A stretch of DNA of 64,000 bases from Actinoplanes sp. NBC_00393. GTDB taxonomy: Bacteria > Actinomycetota > Actinomycetes > Mycobacteriales > Micromonosporaceae. The notes beneath the pieces were generated by a model that saw only the letters and a program-made list of their open reading frames with translations, ran no database searches and was not told the DNA's origin. The position numbers were made by a program, and so were the translations under genes. Of this stretch, positions 8,791 to 16,195 are shown in pieces; position 1 is the stretch's first letter, and each line of letters begins with the position of its first letter. The DNA lies in contig NZ_CP107942.1 in assembly GCF_036053395.1 (NCBI RefSeq), forward strand, positions 2,446,501 through 2,510,500, written 5' to 3'.

Positions 8791-9187
8791 CGCGGTCCTC
8801 GGCGTACAATGCGGCGGCGCTTGTCTTGCGGCGGGAGTTGATCGAGGCGCTGAGAACGTAGCCGGCGATGGCGCCCGCAATTCCGGGTGCCACCAGCCAA
8901 CCGGCCATCGACAGGAGCCACGCCGCGACAGGATGTGCGGTGTCGGCCGGCGAGGTGATGGCGATGCTCACGTCATACGATTTCCGCCAGCCGATGAGGA
9001 CGCCGTTCAGCAGAAACAGCAAGGCGTACAGAACAACGAAGGGGAAGCCGCGGAAAAGTAGCCAGAATTCGAGCCCGCGGTGCTGTCCGGCCGACCGCCA
9101 CCTCCGCCGGAGATAGCCCCATGGCGTCTCCGGCGGAGCCGATGAAAGATCTGTTTTGTTGTCGCCGTCGTCGGTTCGGCTGGACAT
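8783..9187 (-). CDS. Small membrane protein, 134 aa
   Basis: Two strongly hydrophobic segments (about residues 42-65 and 90-112) flanked by charged ends, consistent with a two-pass membrane protein; the extramembrane loop between them carries the motif YDVSIAITSP. It resembles small uncharacterised streptomycete membrane proteins (possibly DUF6313), but I am not certain of the family. It is first in the operon with 8464-8790 and 7211-8458. Confidence 0.72.
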   Translation of the reverse strand: MSSRTDDGDNKTDLSSAPPETPWGYLRRRWRSAGQHRGLEFWLLFRGFPFVVLYALLFLLNGVLIGWRKSYDVSIAITSPADTAHPVAAWLLSMAGWLVAPGIAGAIAGYVLSASINSRRKTSAAALYAEDRDE

Positions 9188-9223
9188 GGCATGACGTTAC
9201 CGCAGCGATGCCACCACATTGAT

Positions 9224-9251
9224 GGAGATCATATTAGGTGTAATGATCTCC
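9224..9251. promoter_or_regulatory. AT-rich inverted repeat upstream of the 9187 operon
   Basis: GGAGATCAT at 9224-9232 and ATGATCTCC at 9243-9251 form a perfect 9-bp inverted repeat around a 10-base AT-rich centre. It lies 37 bp before the start of the minus-strand operon and after the end of the methyltransferase gene on the plus side. It could be an operator for the operon promoter; a bidirectional terminator is less likely because no T-tract follows. Confidence 0.45.
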
Positions 9252-9320
9252 GGTGCGTCCGCGATGATTGTTTTCGGTCACCGGCTACGGTCGTCGCGCC
9301 GCTCGAGCGTGGCCGACGGA

Positions 9321-10361
9321 TCAGAGGAAGTCACGCCGGAAGGCGTCGAAGTCGCTGCCCGCGGTCACCTTGCCGATGCAGTGGCCGTCGGAGACCTCCC
9401 CGATGTCTAGCGGGGTGGCGTCTCCGGGGTGGTAGGCGCGGATGGCCGCACCCGGTGTCAGGAGATCGCCGGTCGGTTCCAGGCTGACGAAGAGTCCCTG
9501 CGGAGGCAGCGCGCCGACGACAGCCGCGATGATCGTCTCTCGGGCCGCCTGCTCGTACTGGTAGAGGACGAAGCTGCAGGTCACGACGTTGAACCTGTTC
9601 TCCCGCAGGAAGCGGGCCAGCTTGTCCGGCCCGAGCAGGTCGACATCGGCCATGTGCAGTTTCGCGTCGAGAACCTCGGGTTGGTCGAACGCCCAGGCCA
9701 GTTCCTCGTACCGCTCGTCGTAGTACGCCGAGGGGCCGTAACAGTGCCGGATCCAGGCCTTGTCCTCGACCGGCGTGCGGTCGACGCCCCACCGCTCCGC
9801 GTAGTCGACCTCGACGAACGACGGCTCCCAGCCCTGCCAGGTGAGGCCCGGGGCGAAGCGTTCATAGTTCGACCGGCTGTTCAGTTGGCGCGGCAGCAGG
9901 CCGGCTCCGGTGCCCAGATCCGCGAGCCGCACCGACATTCTCGTCCGAGCCGCGAAGTGCGAGATCAGCACCTGTGGAATGAGAAATCGGCGAGCGCTGG
10001 AGAATGAGTTCTGCCGGGTCAGCACGCGCTCAAGAATGGTCTTCCGGTTGTCGTCGATCTCGTCCCGGAGAACTTCTGCGCGCTGCTCGACCGGGAGTGT
10101 CCTGTCGAAGACGGGGGCGTTTCGCCAATCGCCTGACATCTCCTTCAAGGCGATGCACAAAAGCGTGACGAAATGCGAGACCGTGAGGCTGGGCCGGTTC
10201 TCGTAGCACGTTTCGGTGATGCGTGTCAGTGGCCCGTGACCCGCCTTTTCCTCCGCCGCGAACAGGCTGTCCAGAACCGCGTAGAACGGATGCCAGCCGT
10301 GGTCGTGCGGGTGCCGCTGCAAGTCTCTCAACGTGCTGCGGACCTCAGCGGTCGTGGCCAT
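9321..10361 (-). CDS. SAM-dependent methyltransferase-like protein
   Basis: 346-residue protein with a class I methyltransferase core in its second half: motif I LADLGTGAGLLP, then VDLLG and NVVTCSFVLYQYE around the motif II/III positions. The N-terminal 130 residues are helical and unassigned. Substrate unknown. Start ATG at 10361 preceded by AGG at about 10 bases; an in-frame extension upstream would add an unlikely Pro/Ala stretch. The gene is monocistronic and divergent from the GntR operon. Codon use is less GC-extreme than most genes here. Confidence 0.78.
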   Translation of the reverse strand: MATTAEVRSTLRDLQRHPHDHGWHPFYAVLDSLFAAEEKAGHGPLTRITETCYENRPSLTVSHFVTLLCIALKEMSGDWRNAPVFDRTLPVEQRAEVLRDEIDDNRKTILERVLTRQNSFSSARRFLIPQVLISHFAARTRMSVRLADLGTGAGLLPRQLNSRSNYERFAPGLTWQGWEPSFVEVDYAERWGVDRTPVEDKAWIRHCYGPSAYYDERYEELAWAFDQPEVLDAKLHMADVDLLGPDKLARFLRENRFNVVTCSFVLYQYEQAARETIIAAVVGALPPQGLFVSLEPTGDLLTPGAAIRAYHPGDATPLDIGEVSDGHCIGKVTAGSDFDAFRRDFL

Positions 10362-10534
10362 TGACGTCGTGCCTGCCTTCGGGTCAAACGAGTGCGGTGG
10401 CGGGAGGCTAGCACGCTGTGCCGCCCGCGGGGTCTTTAGCATCGCACCGGCTGACAAATTCACGCCCAGGGAATCCCTAAACGCGCGAGGCATTCGGCAG
10501 CGGCGCGGGGTAGCGGCCGGCCCAGCCCTGTGTC

Positions 10535-10554
10535 TAATGTACTAGGTAACTAGT
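10535..10554 (+). promoter_or_regulatory. -10 element and palindromic operator of the GntR operon
   Basis: A TAATGT -10-like hexamer (10535-10540) is followed by ACTAGGTAACTAGT (10541-10554), an imperfect 14-bp palindrome with 12 symmetric positions. YtrA-subfamily GntR regulators generally autorepress through palindromes overlapping their own promoter, so this is a good operator candidate for the regulator encoded just downstream. The site overlaps the expected transcription start. Confidence 0.55.
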
Positions 10555-10570
10555 GGAACGGGGTGGTGTG

Positions 10571-10960
10571 GTGATCGAGTTTCATCTGGACTCGCGGTCC
10601 GGGGTAGCGCCCTACATGCAGCTCATCCAGCAGGTGCGGCACGCTCTGCGGCTCGGCGTCCTGCACGAGGGCGACAAGCTGCCCACCGTCAAAGAGGTGG
10701 TGGGCCAGGTCGCGATCAATCCGAACACGGTGTCGAAGGCCTACCGCGAGCTCGAGTACGAAGGCCTAGTCGTCGCGCGGCCCGGGCTGGGCACCTTCGT
10801 CACCCGTACGCTCGGCGGTGACTCGCTGGCCCGGCATGAGCCGCTGCGGCAGAGTCTGGCGGGCTGGCTGTCCGAGGCCCGCGAGGCCGGGCTGGACGAC
10901 GAGAGCATCGAGGCGCTGTTCCTGAGCACGTTTCGTGCGTTTTCGGAGGCCCGGGCATGA
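10571..10960 (+). CDS. GntR-family (YtrA-type) transcriptional regulator
   Basis: 129-residue repressor with an N-terminal winged-helix GntR domain (YMQLIQQVRHALRLG ... TVKEVVGQVAINPNTVSKA) and a short helical tail instead of a large effector domain, the hallmark of YtrA-type regulators. These usually control the ABC transporter encoded next to them. Start taken as the GTG at 10571 preceded by GGGG; GTGs at 10568 and 10553 are in frame and possible. Its stop overlaps the ATG of the ATPase gene (ATGA). Confidence 0.9.
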   Translation: MIEFHLDSRSGVAPYMQLIQQVRHALRLGVLHEGDKLPTVKEVVGQVAINPNTVSKAYRELEYEGLVVARPGLGTFVTRTLGGDSLARHEPLRQSLAGWLSEAREAGLDDESIEALFLSTFRAFSEARA

Positions 10961-11838
10961 CTAGCGCGCTCACGGCGGAAGGGCTGACCAAACGGTACGG
11001 GCGACGCACCGCCCTGTCCGACTGCACCCTCGACATCCCGGCCGGGCATGTCGTCGGCCTGGTCGGGCCGAACGGCGCCGGCAAGTCGACCCTGCTGCAG
11101 CTGGCCTGCGGGCTCCTCGATCCGACCGCGGGGCGGATCGAGGTGCTCGGCGAGCGGCCGGTCAGCGGGTCGGCGCGGATCGGGTTCGTCGCTCAGGACA
11201 CCCCGGTCTACGCGAGTCTGACCGTTGCCGAGCACCTGCGGATGGGCGCGCACCTCAACCCGGCCTGGGATGCCGAGCTGGCCGGGCGCCGCATCGCCCA
11301 GGTCGGCCTGGATCCGGCGCAGAAGGCCGGCAGACTCTCCGGCGGCCAGCGTGCCCAGTTGGCCCTGACCGTCGCCGCCGCGAAACGGCCCGAGCTGCTG
11401 CTGCTCGACGAGCCGGTGGCCGCTCTCGACCCGCTCGCCCGGCGCCATTTTCTGCAGGGCCTGATGGAGCTGACCGCTGAGCAGGGCATGAGCATCGTGA
11501 TGTCCTCGCACCTGGTCGCCGACCTGGAGCGGGTCTGCGATCACCTGATCGTGCTGGTCGAGTCCCGGGTCCGGGTGGCCGGCGACGTCGACGACCTGCT
11601 GGCCGGCCACCACCGGCTGGTCGGGCCGCGCCGCGACGCGGCCGAGCTGGGCGCGGGACGAGCCGTGATCGAGCAGAGCCACACCGACGTGCAGTCGACG
11701 TTCGTCGTGCGTAGCACCGCGCCGATCAACGACCCGTCGTGGCAGGTCGACCGGCTCGACCTGGAGGACATCGTCCTCGCGTACATGAGTGGCGCCGCCA
11801 CCACCGGATCGCAGCGACTCGCGGAGGCTCACCGATGA
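10957..11838 (+). CDS. ABC transporter ATP-binding protein
   Basis: 293-residue ATPase subunit. It shows Walker A GPNGAGKST at 37-45, signature LSGGQ, Walker B LLLLDEP followed by the D-loop, and the H-switch in MSSHLV. The C-terminal 70 residues are the extension common in YtrB-like exporters. It works with the permease encoded downstream as an export system, typically for peptide antibiotics or cell-wall stress in this regulator context (family knowledge). The gene overlaps both neighbours by 4 bp. Confidence 0.95.
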   Translation: MTSALTAEGLTKRYGRRTALSDCTLDIPAGHVVGLVGPNGAGKSTLLQLACGLLDPTAGRIEVLGERPVSGSARIGFVAQDTPVYASLTVAEHLRMGAHLNPAWDAELAGRRIAQVGLDPAQKAGRLSGGQRAQLALTVAAAKRPELLLLDEPVAALDPLARRHFLQGLMELTAEQGMSIVMSSHLVADLERVCDHLIVLVESRVRVAGDVDDLLAGHHRLVGPRRDAAELGAGRAVIEQSHTDVQSTFVVRSTAPINDPSWQVDRLDLEDIVLAYMSGAATTGSQRLAEAHR

Positions 11839-12851
11839 TCTGGATGACCTGGCGGCAGTTCCGGGCTCCGGCCCTGGTGACCGGCGCCCTGCTGCTGATC
11901 CTGCTGGCCGGCCTGGCGCTGACCTGGACGCAGGTGACCGATGCGGCCACGCGGAGCGGGTTCACCGGCTGTCAGGCGGACGAGTGCCTCGCGGCCGGCG
12001 AGACCTTCCTGCAGGCGGTGCGCCAGAAGGTGGCCGGCGAGCTGCACCTGGCGGCGATCGTGGCGCTCCTGGTGCTGCCGGTTCTGCTGGGCATCTTCTG
12101 GGGCGCGCCGCTGGTGGCACGCGAACTGGAGACCGGTACGTACCGGATGGTCTTCACCCAGTCGGTGAGCCGCGGCCGCTGGCTGCTGGTCAAGCTGGCG
12201 GTCGGCGGCGGCGCCGCCGCGCTCGGCGCCGGCCTGCTCAGCCTGATGCTGAGCCGGTGGGCGCAGCCGATCGACGCCGCCTCCGCGGACCGGCTGAACC
12301 CGCTGGTGTTCAGCGCCCGCGGTCTCGTGCCGGTCGGCTACGCGGCGCTGGCGTTCGTGCTCGGCGTGACCGTCGGGCTGCTGCTGCGGCGCACCCTCGC
12401 CGCGATGGCGGTGACCCTGCTGCTGGTCGCCGGGGCCCAGCTCGCCGGGCCGCTGGTGGTACGCCCGTGGCTGGCCCAGCCGGTCACCTCGACCGCGCCG
12501 CTGGAGGTGGACGGGCACTACGGGATCTCGTTGAGCCCGGACACCGGCGAGATGCAGCTGCACGTCGAACCCGACCTGCGCGGCGTCTGGATCCTGGAGA
12601 ACACCGTGGTCACCTCGACCGGAGCGAAGTTCACCGGTCCGGCGGACATGACCCAGTGCGGTCCGGAGGCGCCGCGCGACCACGAGACCTGCCCGCCGTG
12701 GCTGACGGCGCAGAACCTGAGCCAGAAGCTCACCTATGTGCCGGGCGAGCAGTTCTGGCCCCTGCAGTGGCGCGAGTTCGGCCTGCTCATCGCGCTCACC
12801 GCGGCCCTGTCAGCCTTCTCCCTGTGGTGGATCCGGCGCCGGCTGACCTGA
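11835..12851 (+). CDS. ABC transporter permease (YtrC/ABC-2-like)
   Basis: 338-residue integral membrane protein with about six transmembrane segments; the first is at residues 12-32 and the last ends just before an Arg-rich tail. A large extracellular loop (about residues 215-300) contains a Cys pair (TQCGPE ... ETCPPW). Start ATG at 11835 follows GGAGG by 8 bases and overlaps the ATPase stop. Its last codons seed the tandem array directly downstream. Confidence 0.92.
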   Translation: MIWMTWRQFRAPALVTGALLLILLAGLALTWTQVTDAATRSGFTGCQADECLAAGETFLQAVRQKVAGELHLAAIVALLVLPVLLGIFWGAPLVARELETGTYRMVFTQSVSRGRWLLVKLAVGGGAAALGAGLLSLMLSRWAQPIDAASADRLNPLVFSARGLVPVGYAALAFVLGVTVGLLLRRTLAAMAVTLLLVAGAQLAGPLVVRPWLAQPVTSTAPLEVDGHYGISLSPDTGEMQLHVEPDLRGVWILENTVVTSTGAKFTGPADMTQCGPEAPRDHETCPPWLTAQNLSQKLTYVPGEQFWPLQWREFGLLIALTAALSAFSLWWIRRRLT

Positions 12852-12971
12852 CCGCGATTCTCGGACGGCGCCGGCCGACCTGACTGCGATTCTCAGACGG
12901 CGCCGGCCGACCTGACCGCGGGTGATCAGAATGGCGCCGGCTGACCGGACCAGGGTGATCAGAACGGCGCC
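12835..12971. repeat. 32-34 bp tandem array spanning two convergent gene ends
   Basis: GGCGCC occurs at 12835, 12867, 12899, 12933 and 12966, each within a unit of the form GGCGCCGGC(C/T)GACCTGAC. The first unit is the permease 3' end with its stop codon; the last is the 3' end of the convergent gene at 12959-13237. The spacer halves change from GCGATTCTC-type to GGGTGATCAGA-type between units 2 and 4. Confidence 0.88.
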
Positions 12972-13237
12972 GGGCCGCTGCCGGCGAGCGACACCAGGAT
13001 CTGCGTGGCGAGCAGCTTGCGCACGCCGGTGACCGCCACCGGCCCGGTCCGGTCGTAGGGCAGCTCCAGCTCCAGCCCGTCGGTCGCGTTGCGGATGTCG
13101 TCGCTGATCTGGTCCGGGCGGAACGTGCCGCCCCAGCCTTCGACACCGCCGCGCTGGTGGGTGCTGAGCGAAGCCATGCCGGTCACGGGTGTCCCGTCGG
13201 CGAGGGTCAGCCGTGCCGGACCGGAGTACGTCGTCAT
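12959..13237 (-). CDS. Hypothetical protein, 92 aa
   Basis: Small soluble protein with a beta-rich pattern (ARLTLADGTPVTG, GLELELPYDRTGPVAVTG) and no signal peptide or cysteine. No family recognised, although short proteins of this pattern are common in actinobacteria. Start ATG at 13237 has no obvious ribosome-binding site; the frame stays open upstream, but only as antisense-looking Arg/His-rich sequence. Its last codons lie inside the tandem array. Confidence 0.65.
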   Translation of the reverse strand: MTTYSGPARLTLADGTPVTGMASLSTHQRGGVEGWGGTFRPDQISDDIRNATDGLELELPYDRTGPVAVTGVRKLLATQILVSLAGSGPAPF

Positions 13238-13281
13238 AGTTGCCAACCGTAGCTGGCCGCCGCGCGACAGCTGACTGCCGG

Positions 13282-14541
13282 TCAGCGTCGCCGGGCGGCC
13301 ATCCACTGCCAGATGTGGGTGCCGTCGATGCTGGGATCGTTGCGGGCCACGTAGATCCACGACCAGTGGCCGGGGAACCGGTGGCCGTTCCAGACGACCT
13401 GGTCGTACAGGGTCAGCAGCGAGTTCGGAATCAGCTCGTGGGCGTGCACCGTGTTCGGTTGCGGCGGCACGGTGTCGTCGTCGAGGGACGTGACGAGCCA
13501 GGTAGGGGTGCTGATCCGGGCCAGCTCGGGGTCCGGGATCAGCGGCGGGGCGCCGGCTTGCAGGGAGGCCACAACACCGCAGATGGGTACGGACGACGCG
13601 AACAGCCGCGGGTACACGGTGGTCATCTTCATGCTCATGTAGCCGCCGTTGCTGCAGCCCACCACGGAGATCCGTGCCGGGTCGACGCGGCGCTTACGGA
13701 CCAGGTCGCCGATGATCTCGCGGATCAGCGGGGCGAACCGGTCGCCGTCCTCCATCCAGTACGACGTGCTCTGCGGAGCGACCACGTAGGCACCGCCGAA
13801 GATCCGCTGTCCCTCGGGAGTGGCGAACCCGAGGGCGCCGCGGTTGGCGCGCAGGGTCGTCTCGTTGTCGTAGTAGCCGTCCGGCAGTGACGCGCCCTCA
13901 CCGCCGCCGTGCAGCCAGACGACCAGCGGTCGCCGGCCGCGGTGGTGCTTGGGGGAGTAGAGCCGGTATTTCATCCCGGAGCGGGACCGGTGGTAGCTGA
14001 AGGCGTCCACCTCGGGATTGGACAACCGGCCCTGCTCGAACCGGGAGATGGTGACGGGACGGCCGCCGCGTACGGTGATCGGGCTGTTCTGAGTGATCGT
14101 GTAGACGAGGTCCAGCCGGACGTTGCGGCCGCGGCTCACGATGTAGCCGAGTGTGCCGCCGCCGACCTGGCCCTCGGCGTGACTCAGCTCCAGGACGATG
14201 TCGCCGCGCCGGTCGAGGCGGGCCGCGGTCACCGTACGATCAAGGTCGTATTCGCTGAAGATCAGCTCGCCCGGCGCCAGCGGGATCGGGCTGGTGGCCG
14301 TGGCGTGCACGCTGAACGTGCCGGCCGTCAGGCCGCCCGGATCGATCCGCCCGAGCCGGGCGGTGTGCAGGGTGAGCGAGGTGATCTGCTCGCCGCCGTC
14401 GAGGGTCTGGGCATTGAGCGTGAAACCCACTCCGGTACGCGGTGGCCCGCCGGCCCGGGCGGCGGCGCCGGGGATCGTCAGGCCGGCGGCGACACCGGCG
14501 CCCGCGGCCAGAGCAGCGCGGCGACTGATCGGCATGGTCAT
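13282..14541 (-). CDS. Tat-exported esterase/polyhydroxybutyrate-depolymerase-like hydrolase
   Basis: 419-residue secreted enzyme. The N-terminus has a twin-arginine signal (SRRAALAAG, then AAARAGG as a cleavage region). Residues 35-180 form an Ig-like beta domain; the rest is an alpha/beta hydrolase with HGGGEG oxyanion loop, nucleophile elbow GCSNG, a likely catalytic Asp in TSLDDDTVPP and His in DGTHIW. Such enzymes cleave polyesters or acetylated polysaccharides. ATG at 14541 has GGGAGG 7 bases upstream. It follows the GH5 and kinase genes on the same strand, so a role in polysaccharide breakdown is plausible (inference). Confidence 0.88.
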   Translation of the reverse strand: MTMPISRRAALAAGAGVAAGLTIPGAAARAGGPPRTGVGFTLNAQTLDGGEQITSLTLHTARLGRIDPGGLTAGTFSVHATATSPIPLAPGELIFSEYDLDRTVTAARLDRRGDIVLELSHAEGQVGGGTLGYIVSRGRNVRLDLVYTITQNSPITVRGGRPVTISRFEQGRLSNPEVDAFSYHRSRSGMKYRLYSPKHHRGRRPLVVWLHGGGEGASLPDGYYDNETTLRANRGALGFATPEGQRIFGGAYVVAPQSTSYWMEDGDRFAPLIREIIGDLVRKRRVDPARISVVGCSNGGYMSMKMTTVYPRLFASSVPICGVVASLQAGAPPLIPDPELARISTPTWLVTSLDDDTVPPQPNTVHAHELIPNSLLTLYDQVVWNGHRFPGHWSWIYVARNDPSIDGTHIWQWMAARRR

Positions 14542-14616
14542 CGCGGGGCCTCCCTCTAGTGAAGCCTGTCGATGGCTGCAACGTATCGCGCCCGCCACAC
14601 CCCCGCAACGGCCCGG

Positions 14617-16164
14617 TCAACCAGCGGGCAGGGTCACGACAAAGGTGGCGCCGCGCGGCTCGTGCGGCTGGTAGCCGACGTGCAGGCCGCCGGCGGTGGC
14701 CAGCTGGTGGACCAGGTAGAGGCCGAGCCCGGTGCCGGGTTTGGTGGTGGCCACCCCGCTGCCGGCCCGGGTGAACCGGTCGAACAGGTCGCCGACGAAC
14801 TCCGGCGGCACCCCTTCGCCGTGATCGCTGACGTGGACGTGCACCTGCGCCCCGTCGCGGATCACGGCGATCTCGATCGGCGGCTGGCCGTACTTGACGG
14901 CGTTGCCGATCAGGTTGCCGAGGATCAGTTTCAGGCAGGCCGGGTCCGCCCTCGCGGTCACCACCTCCGGGGCGGTCATCGTGATCCGCTGCTCCGGGTC
15001 GGCGCCGAGCTCGGCGACCGCCTCCCGCACGGCGCGGTGCACGTCGAGCGGCACGGGCTGCACGGTCAGCACCCCGGAGTCGAGCTGGGCGAGGGTGAGG
15101 ATCTCCTCGACGATGCCGTCGGCCCGGTGCCCGCCCGCGGTGATGCGCTGCACGTACCGGTGCTTCAGGTCCTCGTCCAGGTCCGACCACTCGTCGAGCA
15201 GCGTGTGACCGTACGTGACGATCGAGCTCAGCGGCTGGCGTACGTCGTGGCTGAGCATGGTGATGAAGTCGGTCATCTGGCTGTTGGCGTGCTGCAGGTC
15301 CCGGCGGCTGCGCCGAGTCCGTGCGACCGCGGCGACGACCAGCAGACCGGCCCCGGTCGCGGTGATCACCGCGACCTTCGTGCCGGCCTCGGCCACCGCG
15401 ACCGGCCCGTACAGATAGTCCTCGCTGATCGCGCCGGTCAGCCGCCACGGCGTGCCCGGCACGGGATGGGTCACCTGCCGCCACCAGCGTCCGTCGCGCC
15501 AGAACCGGCCGGGCCTACTGCCGCTCGCGGCGTCGAGCGGCACGCCGTTGACCGCCCGGTTCGCGGCCACCGGGCGGCCGGCCGGGTCGACCATGTGCAG
15601 GGTGACCTCGGTCAACGGCAGCGCGGACAGGTACGCCGACAGCGGGCTGTTCGCGATCTCCACCGAGCCGGCGAGCACCCGCCGCCCGGTCCCGGTGTCG
15701 AACGGGACCGCGAAGTTCACCACCGGCACGGCCTGCGCGATCGAATCGAGGACCGGCGAGACGGTGGGGACGCCCTGACGTACCGCGTCGGCCAGGTGCG
15801 GATAGCGACTGGTCAGATCGGTGCCGGCCGGGTATGCCCCGGCCGGAGCGACCTGCAGCGTGCGGCCCCGGCTGTCCAGCAGCACCGCCGCGGGGAAGCC
15901 CAGGCCGGTGGCGAGGCGGGTGAAGTCGGGCGCGCTGATCGCCGGCCCGCTGAGGTAGGCCACCGCCTGGGTCCGCTGCCGTTGCACCCGGTCGTCGACG
16001 TAGGCGGCGACGAAGTTGGCCACCAGGCCGATGCGCTGGCCGAACCGGGCGGCCAGGCCGTGATGGTTGGCGCGTTCCATGGCGAGCATGCCGGCCGCCC
16101 CCGCGGCGGACAGCACCAGCCAGATCACCAGCGGCAGGACGAGGAATCGCCACCCGGCCCGCAT
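14617..16164 (-). CDS. Orphan sensor histidine kinase with extracellular Cache-like domain
   Basis: 515-residue kinase. A first transmembrane helix (about 7-28), an extracellular sensor region of about 230 residues resembling a double Cache domain (PVVNFAVPF, GSVEIANS, ISEDYLYGP), a second helix (about 262-282), then HisKA with H306 in MLSHDVRQPLSS and HATPase_c with DHGEGVP and GTGLGLYLV. No response regulator is adjacent. It lies between the GH5 glycosidase and the esterase and could sense their products (inference). Translation is probably leaderless: a TATCAT box sits 6 bases before the ATG. Confidence 0.92.
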   Translation of the reverse strand: MRAGWRFLVLPLVIWLVLSAAGAAGMLAMERANHHGLAARFGQRIGLVANFVAAYVDDRVQRQRTQAVAYLSGPAISAPDFTRLATGLGFPAAVLLDSRGRTLQVAPAGAYPAGTDLTSRYPHLADAVRQGVPTVSPVLDSIAQAVPVVNFAVPFDTGTGRRVLAGSVEIANSPLSAYLSALPLTEVTLHMVDPAGRPVAANRAVNGVPLDAASGSRPGRFWRDGRWWRQVTHPVPGTPWRLTGAISEDYLYGPVAVAEAGTKVAVITATGAGLLVVAAVARTRRSRRDLQHANSQMTDFITMLSHDVRQPLSSIVTYGHTLLDEWSDLDEDLKHRYVQRITAGGHRADGIVEEILTLAQLDSGVLTVQPVPLDVHRAVREAVAELGADPEQRITMTAPEVVTARADPACLKLILGNLIGNAVKYGQPPIEIAVIRDGAQVHVHVSDHGEGVPPEFVGDLFDRFTRAGSGVATTKPGTGLGLYLVHQLATAGGLHVGYQPHEPRGATFVVTLPAG

Positions 16165-16170
16165 ATACGT

Positions 16171-16176
16171 ATGATA
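16171..16176 (-). promoter_or_regulatory. -10 box placing a leaderless start for the kinase gene
   Basis: On the minus strand TATCAT (16176-16171) is followed by six bases and then the ATG at 16164. That spacing puts the transcription start on the A of the start codon. The surrounding 30 bp are conspicuously AT-rich for this window, and no Shine-Dalgarno sequence is present. Confidence 0.65.
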
Positions 16177-16195
16177 CTCATTTTTCGGATAAAGT

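Noticed and set aside
9222..9410. Small plus-strand ORF starting MEIILGVMISGASAMIVFG
   Set aside because: Starts inside an inverted repeat, has no ribosome-binding site, and its second half is antisense to the methyltransferase gene.
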